NCBI GenBank assembly: GCA_964564675.1
Contig: CAZMBI010000016.1
Span: 1-39,817, forward strand
Reading direction: 5' to 3'
DNA from: CAZMBI01 sp964564675
GTDB lineage: Bacteria > Pseudomonadota > Alphaproteobacteria > Rickettsiales > UBA3002
Length of the DNA stretch: 39,817 bases
The notes under the pieces were generated by a model, which did no database searches, was not told the origin of the DNA, and saw only the letters and a list, made by a program, of their open reading frames with translations. Within the stretch, counting starts at the first letter, position 1; every line of letters starts with the position of its first letter. This document shows positions 17,077 to 24,339 of the stretch, one piece after another. The translations under genes were made by a program, and so were the position numbers.

Positions 17077-17945
17077 TGGAGGGACGTCATTCCCGCGAAA
17101 GCGGGAATCCAGAGATTGTGGTGCATGAGATAAACATAGATGAAAAGTTGAAGAGCTGTTTTAATGTTATTGTTAGGGCTCGTAATAATATTAAGTATTT
17201 TTCAAAATTATCAGAAACAGTTCCGCTGGTTGTCTCAGAAATTACCGATTGGGATATTATCTCTGGCGATTTCTTGAGGCATCCTATTGTTGCACCTTTG
17301 ACTGACCAGCATAATTATCTTACAGATGAATTCCAGGTATGGGTTTTGAGGCGACTTGTGAGAGATATTATTGAGGAGTTTTATATTCTTTTGGACAAAA
17401 TCTATTCATTTTGTTGGGCATTTGAGAAGATGCAAAATGGATCAATAAATAGTTCAGATTTTATTACCGAAGTCTAACTGGATAAATTTAGATATAAAAA
17501 ACCTGACGAAAAGATTGATGTATTGAGATCATATGGTATTTAGCTTGATTGTAGTGATGCAGCCATCCTGTGGGATCTAATAAAGATAAGAAATGCTTTT
17601 GCACATCATGGAGGTCGTGTTCGGCCTTCAGATGGTCGTCCCGCGCGTGAAGGATATAGGAATTTCTGTTGGTATACGGTTGATGTATGTGCAAGAAGAG
17701 GCGGTAGTAGAAAACGTGAAAATTTGAGGGTGGACAAAAAGATATATGGCAGAGATGTGGATGTCACACCGTATAAGTTATTCATTAAAGAATCCACTAT
17801 TGGTAATATTATGACCTTTTCTCGTGCCGAAGCGTATGATATTGCAAGAACAGTGGAGAAGTTTTCTATGGATTTCAGGAGGCAGCTTCTTGAGTATGGT
17901 AAATCCAGAGGGTTAAGGGTTGTTAACCAAGAATCGGCAGCATAA
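17073..17945 (+). pseudogene. HEPN-like ORF with two in-frame stops, AT-rich insert
   Basis: One continuous reading frame from GTG 17073 to TAA 17945 is broken only by TAA at 17475-17477 and TAG at 17541-17543. Apart from these it reads as a coherent protein of about 290 residues. Both stops are one C-to-T change from Gln codons, and both would restore a 'QLD' context. The middle part contains 'LIKIRNAFAHHGGR', the R-x4-H pattern of HEPN domains, which are often RNases in toxin-antitoxin or abortive-infection systems. Base composition is much more AT-rich than the flanks. The first codons translate the flanking repeat (RHSRESGNPE), so the ancestral start is unclear (perhaps GTG near 17118). 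Exact family not recognised. Confidence 0.6.
17086..17114 (+). repeat. dRS3-like palindromic repeat, left flank of HEPN insert
   Basis: GTCATTCCCGCGAAAGCGGG followed by AATCCAGAG. It contains ATTCCC-GCGAAAGC-GGGAAT (17089-17108), fitting the ATTCCC-N8-GGGAAT pattern described as dRS3 in Neisseria. The same sequence appears inverted at 17949-17977. Confidence 0.85.
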
Positions 17946-17948
17946 TTT

Positions 17949-17977
17949 CTGGATTCCCGCTTTCGCGGGAATGACAA
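17949..17977 (-). repeat. dRS3-like palindromic repeat, right flank of HEPN insert
   Basis: The reverse complement of the left-flank copy: CTGGATTCCCGCTTTCGCGG then GAATGACAA. Together the two copies face inward around the AT-rich ORF, giving the roughly 890-bp segment terminal inverted repeats of about 27 bp. Confidence 0.85.
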
Positions 17978-17992
17978 CCTAGAAGAAACAAT

Positions 17993-18895
17993 ATGAAAAC
18001 CGTCACCATTCAAAGCCTCACCATCGCCAACGATGCCCCGTTTGCGCTCATTGCCGGGCCGTGTCAGATGGAAAGTCGCGAGCACGCGTTTGAGGTGTGC
18101 GGGCAACTGGTGGAAATCACCGGCACGCTGGGCATTCCGTTTATCTACAAGACCAGTTTCGACAAAGCCAACCGCACCAGCCTCAAAGGCAAGCGCGGCA
18201 TGGGGCTTGATGCGGCGCTGCCAGTATTTGAAGCGCTAAAAAAGGAATTCGGCTGCCCGATGCTCACCGATATTCACGAGCGCGCACAATGTGCTGAAGT
18301 GGCCAGCGTGGTGGATGTCTTGCAGATTCCGGCGTTCTTGTGCCGCCAGACTGATCTGCTGGTGGCGGCAGCGCAGACGGGCGCGGTGATCAATGTCAAA
18401 AAAGGGCAGTTTCTCGCCCCGTGGGATATGACAAATGTCGCGCAGAAGATCGCCGATTCGGGTAACGACCGCATCCTGCTTACCGAGCGCGGCGTCAGCT
18501 TCGGCTACAATACGCTGGTGGTGGATATGCGGTCCATCCCGCAAATGGCCGAGACCGGCTATCCGGTGATTATCGATGCCACCCATGCCGTCCAGCAACC
18601 GGGCGGGCAGGGCAGTGCCTCCGGTGGGGATCGCCGCTTTGCTCCCGTGCTGGCCCGCGCGGCGGTGGCTGTTGGCGTGGCCGGCGTGTTCATGGAAACC
18701 CATCCTGACCCGGATAACGCCCCCTCCGACGGGCCGAATATGATTCCGCTGCATCAGATGCACGATCTGCTGGCGCAATTGCAGGAATTTGATACAGTAG
18801 CGAAGACACGAAAATACGAAGATACAAAAATACGAAGATACAAAAATACGAAGTTAGGAAGACACGAAGACACGCAGTCATGGATAAAAGAATAA
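17993..18895 (+). CDS. kdsA: 3-deoxy-8-phosphooctulonate synthase, repeat-extended C-terminus
   Basis: KdsA condenses phosphoenolpyruvate with arabinose 5-phosphate to Kdo-8-phosphate for LPS inner core. Key motifs are 'LIAGPCQMESREHA', 'YKTSFDKANRTS', 'TDIHERAQC', 'INVKKGQFLAPWDM', 'DATHAVQQPGG' and 'METHPDPDNAPSDGPNMIPL'. Cys24 in GPCQMES matches the metal-ligand Cys of class II, metal-dependent enzymes rather than the Asn of E. coli KdsA. The normal protein ends near residue 270 (LLAQLQEFDT); here about 30 further residues (Lys/Arg/Asp/Thr-rich) are encoded by a simple tandem repeat, giving 300 aa. The core looks intact. Confidence 0.95.
   Translation: MKTVTIQSLTIANDAPFALIAGPCQMESREHAFEVCGQLVEITGTLGIPFIYKTSFDKANRTSLKGKRGMGLDAALPVFEALKKEFGCPMLTDIHERAQCAEVASVVDVLQIPAFLCRQTDLLVAAAQTGAVINVKKGQFLAPWDMTNVAQKIADSGNDRILLTERGVSFGYNTLVVDMRSIPQMAETGYPVIIDATHAVQQPGGQGSASGGDRRFAPVLARAAVAVGVAGVFMETHPDPDNAPSDGPNMIPLHQMHDLLAQLQEFDTVAKTRKYEDTKIRRYKNTKLGRHEDTQSWIKE
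18801..18874 (+). repeat. Imperfect tandem repeat within the kdsA 3' end
   Basis: The 16-base unit TACGAAGATACAAAAA occurs twice in perfect tandem (18815-18830 and 18831-18846), flanked by degenerate copies built on CGAAGACACG / TACGAAGTTAGGAAGA. It is AT- and purine-rich in a GC-rich gene and runs through the last part of kdsA in frame. Confidence 0.9.
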
Positions 18896-18950
18896 TCATG
18901 ATTACGTGTCTCTTCCTGAACCCGTGATCTCTAATCCCAGGAGTGATTCC

Positions 18951-19448
18951 ATGCGATATGTCTTAGTCATCGTGCTCGCTCTGAGCTTTGCCGCTTGCAA
19001 ACAGATGCCAAGCGTCGCCGATTCGCGTCTGACCAATGAGCAACTGATCGGCACGTTTCAGGGGGTAAAAACCCTGCCGCTGAGTCTGGTTAATCAATGC
19101 GACCGGCGGATTCGCGATTATTATATCTCAGGTTATCAAAAGCCATACACCTGGCGTAAGGCCATCACCCAAACGCCGATGGATGAAACCAATCTATATA
19201 TTCTCAACAGCCATCCGAGCATTTCCCGCCGCGTCGGATTCGATGTCTCGCGTATGGTGTTGTTTGCCACGCGCTATCGCGGGCGCAATGCCGCCGACCT
19301 GCCGGATGTAACCGATTTTATATGCGTCTACGAACATACCGGCGACAAACAACTGGTGTTCAAGGCAGTCTACAGCGACGATCAGTTCGAAAGCGCGTGG
19401 GGGATTGATGCTATTGCCCCGGCACAGTGGGGCGGTCCGCTGCGATGA
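18951..19448 (+). CDS. Hypothetical lipoprotein
   Basis: A 165-aa predicted lipoprotein. Residues 1-15 form a hydrophobic signal ending F-A-A before Cys16, a good lipobox; an Ala/Lys context follows (CKQMPS). The ATG at 18951 is chosen because CAGGAGTG lies just upstream and it gives a compact signal peptide. The mature part has no motif I recognise; 'QLIGTFQGVKTLPLSLVNQ' and 'DVSRMVLFATRYRGRNAADL' look like a folded domain. It sits between kdsA and eno, where alphaproteobacteria often have unrelated small genes. Confidence 0.75.
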   Translation: MRYVLVIVLALSFAACKQMPSVADSRLTNEQLIGTFQGVKTLPLSLVNQCDRRIRDYYISGYQKPYTWRKAITQTPMDETNLYILNSHPSISRRVGFDVSRMVLFATRYRGRNAADLPDVTDFICVYEHTGDKQLVFKAVYSDDQFESAWGIDAIAPAQWGGPLR

Positions 19449-19534
19449 TTTAAGATTGTAGATTGTGGATTTTTGATTTATGAGAAAGCTAATAAATTAA
19501 TATCTGCAATTTCAAATTCACAATCTTATATCCT
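19449..19534. repeat. AT-rich spacer with inverted repeat before eno
   Basis: AAGATTGTAGATTGTGGATT near 19452 is mirrored by AAATTCACAATCTTATA just before eno, an imperfect inverted repeat in an almost purely AT spacer. It resembles the simple-sequence segments in kdsA and between trpE and trpG. It may be a dispersed intergenic repeat or a leader hairpin. Confidence 0.45.
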
Positions 19535-20815
19535 ATGACCGCAATCGCATCCGTCCACGCCCGTGAAATCATTGACAGCCGGGGTAATCCGACCGTTGAG
19601 GTGGACGTCACTCTAGAAGACGGCGCCTGCGGCCGCGCCGCCGTGCCCTCGGGCGCGTCCACCGGTGCCCGCGAAGCGCTTGAGCTGCGCGACGGCGATC
19701 CGGCGCGTTATCGTGGCAAGGGCGTATGCCAGGCGGTGGCGCATGTCAACGGCGAGATCGCTGATGCCCTCACCGGATTTGATGCGCGCGAACAATTGTT
19801 AATCGACGGCACGCTGATCGAACTCGACGGCACTGATAATAAATCGCGGCTGGGCGCCAATGCGTTGTTGGGGGTATCGCTGGCGGTCGCCCATGCGGCG
19901 GCAGCCTGTTTGCGCTTGCCGCTTTATCGTTATCTCGGCGGCGCCCAGGCCCATGTGCTGCCCGTTCCGATGATGAACATTATAAATGGCGGCGCCCACG
20001 CCGACAATCCGATCGACATTCAGGAATTCATGATCATGCCGGTGGGCGCAGATTCCGTCACCGAAGCCATCCGCATGGGGGCGGAAATCTTCCACGCCCT
20101 CAAGCAGCAACTCAGCGAGGCGGGGCTGAACACCAATGTCGGCGATGAGGGCGGATTTGCACCGCAGCTGGCCTCGTCTGATGAGGCTCTGTCCTACATT
20201 ATGAAAGCGATTGAAGCGGCGGGCTATCGGCCCGGCGAGCAGGTCGTGATGGCGCTGGATGCCGCCGCGTCGGAATTTCATCATCATGGCGGCTATACGC
20301 TGAAAGGCGAGGGGAAAACGCTCGATGAAGATGCCCTGGTGAAATATTACGAGGATTTAACCGGCCGTTATCCCATCGTTTCGATTGAAGACGCCATGGC
20401 CGAGAACGACCACGCCGGCTGGAAGATCCTTACCGGCCTGCTGGGTGAGTCGATTCAGCTGGTGGGGGATGATCTGTTCGTGACCAATCCGCATATTCTG
20501 GCCGAGGGCATCCAGGCCGGGATCGCCAACGCCATCTTGGTAAAGGTTAATCAGATCGGCACGCTGTCGGAGACCCTGCAGGCGGTGGAAATGGCGCATC
20601 GCGCAGGGTATAAAGCGATTTTATCACATCGCTCCGGCGAAACCGAAGATACCACCATCGCCCACATTGCGGTGGCCACCAATTGCGGGCAGATCAAAAC
20701 CGGCTCGCTGTCGCGTTCGGACCGGCTGGCCAAATATAACGAATTGATGCGTATCGAAGAGTCGCTGCCGGTAGCAGGCTATGCCGGGCACCACGTTTTG
20801 CGCCGCGCCGGCTGA
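19535..20815 (+). CDS. eno: Enolase
   Basis: A 426-aa glycolytic enzyme dehydrating 2-phosphoglycerate to phosphoenolpyruvate. It begins 'IASVHAREIIDSRGNPTVEV' and has the expected sites: 'VPSGASTGAREALELRDGD', 'NVGDEGGFAPQL' (catalytic Glu), 'MALDAAASEF', 'YPIVSIEDAMAENDHAGW', 'LVGDDLFVTNP', catalytic Lys337 in 'LVKVNQIGTL', and 'SHRSGETEDTTIAHIAVA', then 'GQIKTGSLSRSDRLAKYNEL'. No ribosome binding site is evident. Followed after about 190 bases by ftsB, the normal alphaproteobacterial order. Confidence 0.98.
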   Translation: MTAIASVHAREIIDSRGNPTVEVDVTLEDGACGRAAVPSGASTGAREALELRDGDPARYRGKGVCQAVAHVNGEIADALTGFDAREQLLIDGTLIELDGTDNKSRLGANALLGVSLAVAHAAAACLRLPLYRYLGGAQAHVLPVPMMNIINGGAHADNPIDIQEFMIMPVGADSVTEAIRMGAEIFHALKQQLSEAGLNTNVGDEGGFAPQLASSDEALSYIMKAIEAAGYRPGEQVVMALDAAASEFHHHGGYTLKGEGKTLDEDALVKYYEDLTGRYPIVSIEDAMAENDHAGWKILTGLLGESIQLVGDDLFVTNPHILAEGIQAGIANAILVKVNQIGTLSETLQAVEMAHRAGYKAILSHRSGETEDTTIAHIAVATNCGQIKTGSLSRSDRLAKYNELMRIEESLPVAGYAGHHVLRRAG

Positions 20816-20946
20816 AGCAGGGCCATCCGGAAAGCTGGATCGACCCGGTGGAAATGGGCTGCCACACGCGCGCCCATCAGCCAGGGGCCTGTTTCGGGAC
20901 TATAACGACGCCCGCAACGCCGTGGCCGCATGGACGCGGCAAGTGA

Positions 20947-20975
20947 TTGTGTTTGTGCCGAAACTGGTTTATAGT
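20947..20975 (+). promoter_or_regulatory. Candidate promoter of ftsB
   Basis: TTGTGT (20947-20952), 17 bases, TATAGT (20970-20975), then 28 bases to the ftsB ATG. It lies in the eno-ftsB spacer (20816-21003), where I recognise no gene. Confidence 0.4.
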
Positions 20976-21003
20976 ACCGGTAATTAATAAGACGAAAACG
21001 GTT

Positions 21004-21300
21004 ATGCGCGCACGGTCCTTACAGGGACTTATCAAGCCGATGCTATTCTCGTTAGGCGTGGTGTATCTCGCTTATCACGTGCTTCATGGCGAGCGCGGCT
21101 TGTATGCCCTGTTCAAACAGCTTCATCAGCGCGAAGTCCTCGAGCAGGAACATACCAAAACCCGCGCCAAACGCGAGGCGCTGGAGCGTAAGGTCACGCA
21201 TATGCGCGCCGGCTCGCTGGATCTCGACCTGCTTGATGAGCAATATCGCCGTATGCTCGGCGGCGCCAAAGACGGCGAGGTGGTGATATTGTTTGAATAG
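21004..21300 (+). CDS. ftsB: FtsB/DivIC-like septum formation initiator
   Basis: A 98-aa bitopic membrane protein: a short basic N-terminus (MRARSLQGLIK), one transmembrane segment (about 12-28), then a heptad-rich coiled coil (about 32-66, 'LYALFKQLHQREVLEQEHTK') and a short C-terminal region with 'LDLDLLDEQYRRMLG'. This is the layout of FtsB-type divisome proteins, and position between eno and pdhA is diagnostic in alphaproteobacteria. The ATG at 21004 is preferred because the sequence upstream of it is not family-like. Confidence 0.88.
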   Translation: MRARSLQGLIKPMLFSLGVVYLAYHVLHGERGLYALFKQLHQREVLEQEHTKTRAKREALERKVTHMRAGSLDLDLLDEQYRRMLGGAKDGEVVILFE

Positions 21301-21439
21301 CCGTAAGCGCTTAGCCGTTCGCAACGTATGGTATTAACCGCTGAGCGCAAACGGCTTTTGTGCGGCGCAGCAACATTTTTTCCCCTGAATCCGCCATTTT
21401 TCGTTGAGTTCTCAGTTTGCTGAGTTAAAACGTCTATCA

Positions 21440-21472
21440 GGCAAGCGGGATGCCGCTTTGAGCCGTTTTTTT
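21440..21472 (+). terminator. Rho-independent terminator before pdhA
   Basis: AAGCGG (21443-21448), loop GATG and CCGCTT (21453-21458) form a perfect stem, extended by GGC/GCC across a short bulge and followed by G and seven T (21466-21472). It would end transcripts from eno-ftsB and separates them from the pdh block. The remainder of 21301-21586 holds another small hairpin (CTCAG-TTTG-CTGAG, 21411-21424) and no gene. Confidence 0.55.
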
Positions 21473-21586
21473 GCGGGTCGTCAGTTTGAACGGGATTCAA
21501 AATCAGGCGGCCTAACTCCGGTCAGCAGGACGGTCAAAAAAGAGTGGCCGGGACTGAAGCGGTAACCAGTTGCAATGGGAGATCCT

Positions 21587-22645
21587 ATGGCGAAGGCATC
21601 GGCACAAAAACAAAGCAAAAGCAAAGACCAGAGCAAAAGTAAGGACAAGGTGGTCGAGATCACACAAGGCGGCAAACAGGCTGGGCTGAACAAGGATCAA
21701 CTGCTCAAGATGTATCGCGATATGCTGATCATCCGCCGGTTCGAGGAAAAAGCCGGCCAGCTGTATGGCATGGGGCTGATCGGCGGCTTCTGCCACCTGT
21801 ATATCGGCCAGGAAGCGGTGGTCACCGGCCTGAAACATGCCAGCGAGCCGGGCGACACGGTGATCACCACCTATCGCGACCATGGCCATATGGTTTCCTG
21901 CGAGATCGACCCCAAGCTGATCATGGCCGAATTGACCGGCCGCATTGACGGCATTTCCAAAGGCAAGGGCGGCTCGATGCATATGTTCTCCACTGAAAAT
22001 CATTTTTATGGCGGGCATGGCATTGTGGGCGCCAGCGTGCCGCTGGGTGCGGGACTAGCTTTAGCGCATCAATACCGCGGCGATGGCCGGGTTAATCTGT
22101 GTTATTACGGCGATGGCGCGGCCAATCAGGGGCAGGTGTTCGAGGCCTATAACATGGCAGCGCTGTGGAAGCTGCCAATCATTTTTATCATTGAAAACAA
22201 CGAATACGCCATGGGCACCAGCGTCAAGCGCAGCCATTCTTCCACCGAGCTGTACCGTCATGCCGAGCCGTTTGGCATTTCCGGCAAACAGGTCGATGGC
22301 ATGGATGTGACCGAGGTATACAAAGCCGGGGTAGAAGCGCTGGAATATGTGCGCGGCGGCAACGGGCCGATGTTGTTGGAGGTAAAAACCTATCGCTATC
22401 GCGGCCATTCGATGTCGGATCCGGCCAAATACCGCACCAAAGAAGAGCTGGAGTCCTATAAAAGCGGCAACGATCCGATCAACAATCTGAGCAAGCTGCT
22501 TCAATCCGAGCATAAAATGACCGAAAGCAGCCTCAAAGAAATTGATAAAGAAGTGAAATCCCTGATCAATGACGCCGCCGAGTTCGCCAAGGAAAGCCCG
22601 GAGCCGGATGTCTCGGAGTTATGGACGGATGTGGTGGTGGAATAA
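21587..22645 (+). CDS. pdhA: Pyruvate dehydrogenase E1 component, alpha subunit
   Basis: A 352-aa thiamine-diphosphate-dependent subunit which, with PdhB, decarboxylates pyruvate and acetylates the lipoyl group of E2. After a Lys/Ser/Gln-rich N-terminus, the E1 alpha domain runs from about residue 35: 'MYRDMLIIRRFEEKAGQLYG', 'GFCHLYIGQEAV', the TPP motif 'GDGAANQGQVFEAYNMA' ending 'FIIENNEYAMGTS', and the regulatory-loop region 'YRYRGHSMSDPAKYR'. ATG 21587 is preferred to 21575 since GGGAGA precedes it. pdhB normally follows directly, but here about 640 bp of repeats plus a GIY-YIG gene intervene. Confidence 0.97.
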   Translation: MAKASAQKQSKSKDQSKSKDKVVEITQGGKQAGLNKDQLLKMYRDMLIIRRFEEKAGQLYGMGLIGGFCHLYIGQEAVVTGLKHASEPGDTVITTYRDHGHMVSCEIDPKLIMAELTGRIDGISKGKGGSMHMFSTENHFYGGHGIVGASVPLGAGLALAHQYRGDGRVNLCYYGDGAANQGQVFEAYNMAALWKLPIIFIIENNEYAMGTSVKRSHSSTELYRHAEPFGISGKQVDGMDVTEVYKAGVEALEYVRGGNGPMLLEVKTYRYRGHSMSDPAKYRTKEELESYKSGNDPINNLSKLLQSEHKMTESSLKEIDKEVKSLINDAAEFAKESPEPDVSELWTDVVVE

Positions 22646-22653
22646 CACTCGGT

Positions 22654-22707
22654 GTCATTCCCGCGCAAGCGGGAATCCAGAGCAGTTGGGTTGGGTAGTG
22701 GTAAAGA
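22654..22707 (+). repeat. Palindromic MITE-like repeat, left part, cut by gap
   Basis: It starts GTCATTCCCGCGCAAGCGGG and then has the same spacer (AGAGCAGTTGGGTTGGGTAG) as the complete copy at 23182-23267. It stops at the run of N, so its right arm is unresolved. Confidence 0.85.
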
Positions 22708-22807
22708 NNNNNNNNNNNNNNNNNNNNNNNNNNNNNNNNNNNNNNNNNNNNNNNNNNNNNNNNNNNNNNNNNNNNNNNNNNNNNNNNNNNNNNNNNNNNN
22801 NNNNNNN
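22708..22807. other. Assembly gap (100 N)
   Basis: Exactly 100 undetermined bases, the usual placeholder for unknown length. The bases on both sides belong to the same palindromic repeat, so the gap probably holds at least one repeat junction and perhaps several tandem copies. Confidence 0.98.
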
Positions 22808-22870
22808 ATCCAGAGCAGTTGGGTTGGGTAGTGGTAAAGAGCTGGATCCCCGCTTTCGCGGGGATGACAA
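22808..22870 (+). repeat. Palindromic MITE-like repeat, right part, cut by gap
   Basis: It begins inside the unit (ATCCAGAGCAGTTGGG) and runs to the right-arm end GGATGACAA. It is nearly identical to the matching part of 23182-23267. Confidence 0.85.
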
Positions 22871-22888
22871 CGGAGGGGCCGGGGAAAT

Positions 22889-23179
22889 ATGAAAATCTAT
22901 TTCGTTTACATCCTGGCCAGTGCACGAAATGGGACTTTGTATATTGGTGTGACGAATGATTTGATACGCAGGGTATGGGAGCATAAGGAAGGATTGGTCG
23001 AAGGATTCAGTAAAAAATACGGTACGAAATTGCTGGTTTATTTCGAGCAAACTAATGATGTACATGAAGCCATTTTGCGGGAGAAGCAGATGAAGAAATG
23101 GAATCGGAAGTGGAAACTGGAACTGATAGAAAAATCCAATCCGGCATGGAAAGACTTGTACGAAGAGATAGCTAGTTAG
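22889..23179 (+). CDS. GIY-YIG nuclease family protein
   Basis: A 96-aa single-domain protein of the small GIY-YIG (UPF0213/COG2827-like) group. The motif pair is 'VYI' (6-8) and 'YIG' (18-20), followed by 'TNDLIRRVWEHK' with conserved Arg27 and His32. The late 'AILREKQMKKWNRKWK' segment carries the probable metal-binding Glu65 and a basic DNA-contact surface. Such stand-alone domains have unknown biological targets. It is inserted between pdhA and pdhB, bounded on both sides by copies of one palindromic repeat, and its base composition is lower in GC than its neighbours. Transcription probably comes from the pdh operon. Confidence 0.92.
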   Translation: MKIYFVYILASARNGTLYIGVTNDLIRRVWEHKEGLVEGFSKKYGTKLLVYFEQTNDVHEAILREKQMKKWNRKWKLELIEKSNPAWKDLYEEIAS

Positions 23180-23181
23180 AA

Positions 23182-23267
23182 TTGTCATTCCCGCGCAAGC
23201 GGGAATCCAGAGCAGTTGGGTTGGGTAGTGGTAAAGAGCTGGATCCCCGCTTTCGCGGGAATGACAA
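23182..23267 (+). repeat. Complete 86-bp MITE-like palindromic element
   Basis: Termini TTGTCATTCCCGCG and CGCGGGAATGACAA are perfect 14-bp inverted repeats; the match extends to about 28 of 30 positions. Each arm is itself a dRS3-like hairpin, and a short G/T-rich spacer (AGCAGTTGGGTTGGGTAGTG) joins them. It closes the GIY-YIG insert just before pdhB. Confidence 0.9.
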
Positions 23268-23287
23268 ATTGAGAGGGAAGAGAGAAA

Positions 23288-24274
23288 ATGACTGAACAAA
23301 CAATCCGAGTAGCCCTGCGTGACGCCATGGCCGAAGAATTGCGGCGGGATGAGGACGTGTTTTTAATGGGTGAGGAAATCGCCGAATATCAGGGCGCCTA
23401 CAAGGTCACCGAGGGCCTGCTCGATGAATTCGGCCCCAAACGGGTGATCGACACGCCGATTACCGAGCACGGCTTCGCCGGGCTGGGTATCGGCGCCTCT
23501 ATGGGAGGGCTGAAGCCGGTGGTGGAATTCATGACCTGGAATTTCGCCATGCAGGCGATGGATCAGCTGATCAACTCTGCGGCCAAAACGCGCTATATGT
23601 CTGGCGGTCAGATTGGCTGCCCGATCACCTTCCGCGGTCCCAACGGCGCGGCGGCGCGTGTCGGGGCGCAGCACAGCCAGGATTATGCCAGCTGGTATGC
23701 CCATGTGCCGGGACTTAAAGTGATCGCGCCCTACGATGCCGCCGATTGCAAGGGGCTGCTCAAATCGGCCATTCGCGATCCCAACCCGGTTTTCTTTCTG
23801 GAAAATGAGATCACCTACGGTTGGAGCTTCGACGTGCCGGAAGGTGAGCATCTGGTGCCCATCGGGCAGGCGGCGATCAAGCGCGAGGGCACGGACCTGA
23901 CCATCGTGGCCTATTCCATTTGTGTCAAATATGCCCTGGAAGCCGCCGACGAGTTGGCCAGGCAGGGCATTTCGGCGGAAGTCATCGATTTACGGACCAT
24001 CCGTCCGCTTGATAAACAAACCATCATCGATTCAGTACGCAAAACCCACCGCCTGATGTCGGTGGAGGAAGGCTGGCCGGTAGCGGGTATCGGCTCGGAG
24101 ATCGCCGCCATTGCCATGGAAGAGCTGTTTGACGAGCTGGATGCGCCGGTGGCGCGGGTCTGCGCTAAAGACGTGCCGCTGCCGTATGCCGCGAACCTGG
24201 AAAAGCTGGCGCTGCCCTCAACCGCCGAAGTGGTCTCCACCGCAAAAGACATATGCTATCCACTGGCGGCATAA
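23288..24274 (+). CDS. pdhB: Pyruvate dehydrogenase E1 component, beta subunit
   Basis: A 328-aa partner of PdhA. Signatures include 'ALRDAMAEELRRDEDVFLMG', 'RVIDTPITEHGFAGLGIGA', 'FMTWNFAMQAMDQLINSAAK', 'GPNGAAARVGAQHSQDYASW' and 'VIDLRTIRPLDKQTI'. It is the short form; many alphaproteobacterial PdhB proteins carry an extra N-terminal lipoyl domain (about 460 aa), which is absent here, so E2 must supply the lipoyl groups. The start is supported by the family N-terminus and GAGGGAAGAG a few bases upstream. Confidence 0.97.
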   Translation: MTEQTIRVALRDAMAEELRRDEDVFLMGEEIAEYQGAYKVTEGLLDEFGPKRVIDTPITEHGFAGLGIGASMGGLKPVVEFMTWNFAMQAMDQLINSAAKTRYMSGGQIGCPITFRGPNGAAARVGAQHSQDYASWYAHVPGLKVIAPYDAADCKGLLKSAIRDPNPVFFLENEITYGWSFDVPEGEHLVPIGQAAIKREGTDLTIVAYSICVKYALEAADELARQGISAEVIDLRTIRPLDKQTIIDSVRKTHRLMSVEEGWPVAGIGSEIAAIAMEELFDELDAPVARVCAKDVPLPYAANLEKLALPSTAEVVSTAKDICYPLAA

Positions 24275-24339
24275 AAGGGCTGGCGCATCCTCCCGCTTAC
24301 CCGTAGCATGGTTGCGATTACTATCGGGAGAGCGTCAGC

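Noticed and set aside
17475..17543. Stop-codon recoding in the HEPN-like ORF
   Set aside because: TAA and TAG terminate normal genes elsewhere in the window (for example Mth938-like and parC end in TAG), so reassignment is unlikely; nonsense mutation or sequence error is simpler.
20781..20987. Frame in the eno-ftsB spacer
   Set aside because: Overlaps the eno end, lacks a binding site and family resemblance, and contains the likely ftsB promoter.
22654..23267. CRISPR array
   Set aside because: Repeats are palindromic, few and separated by a gene or identical spacers, with no regular unique spacers or cas genes.
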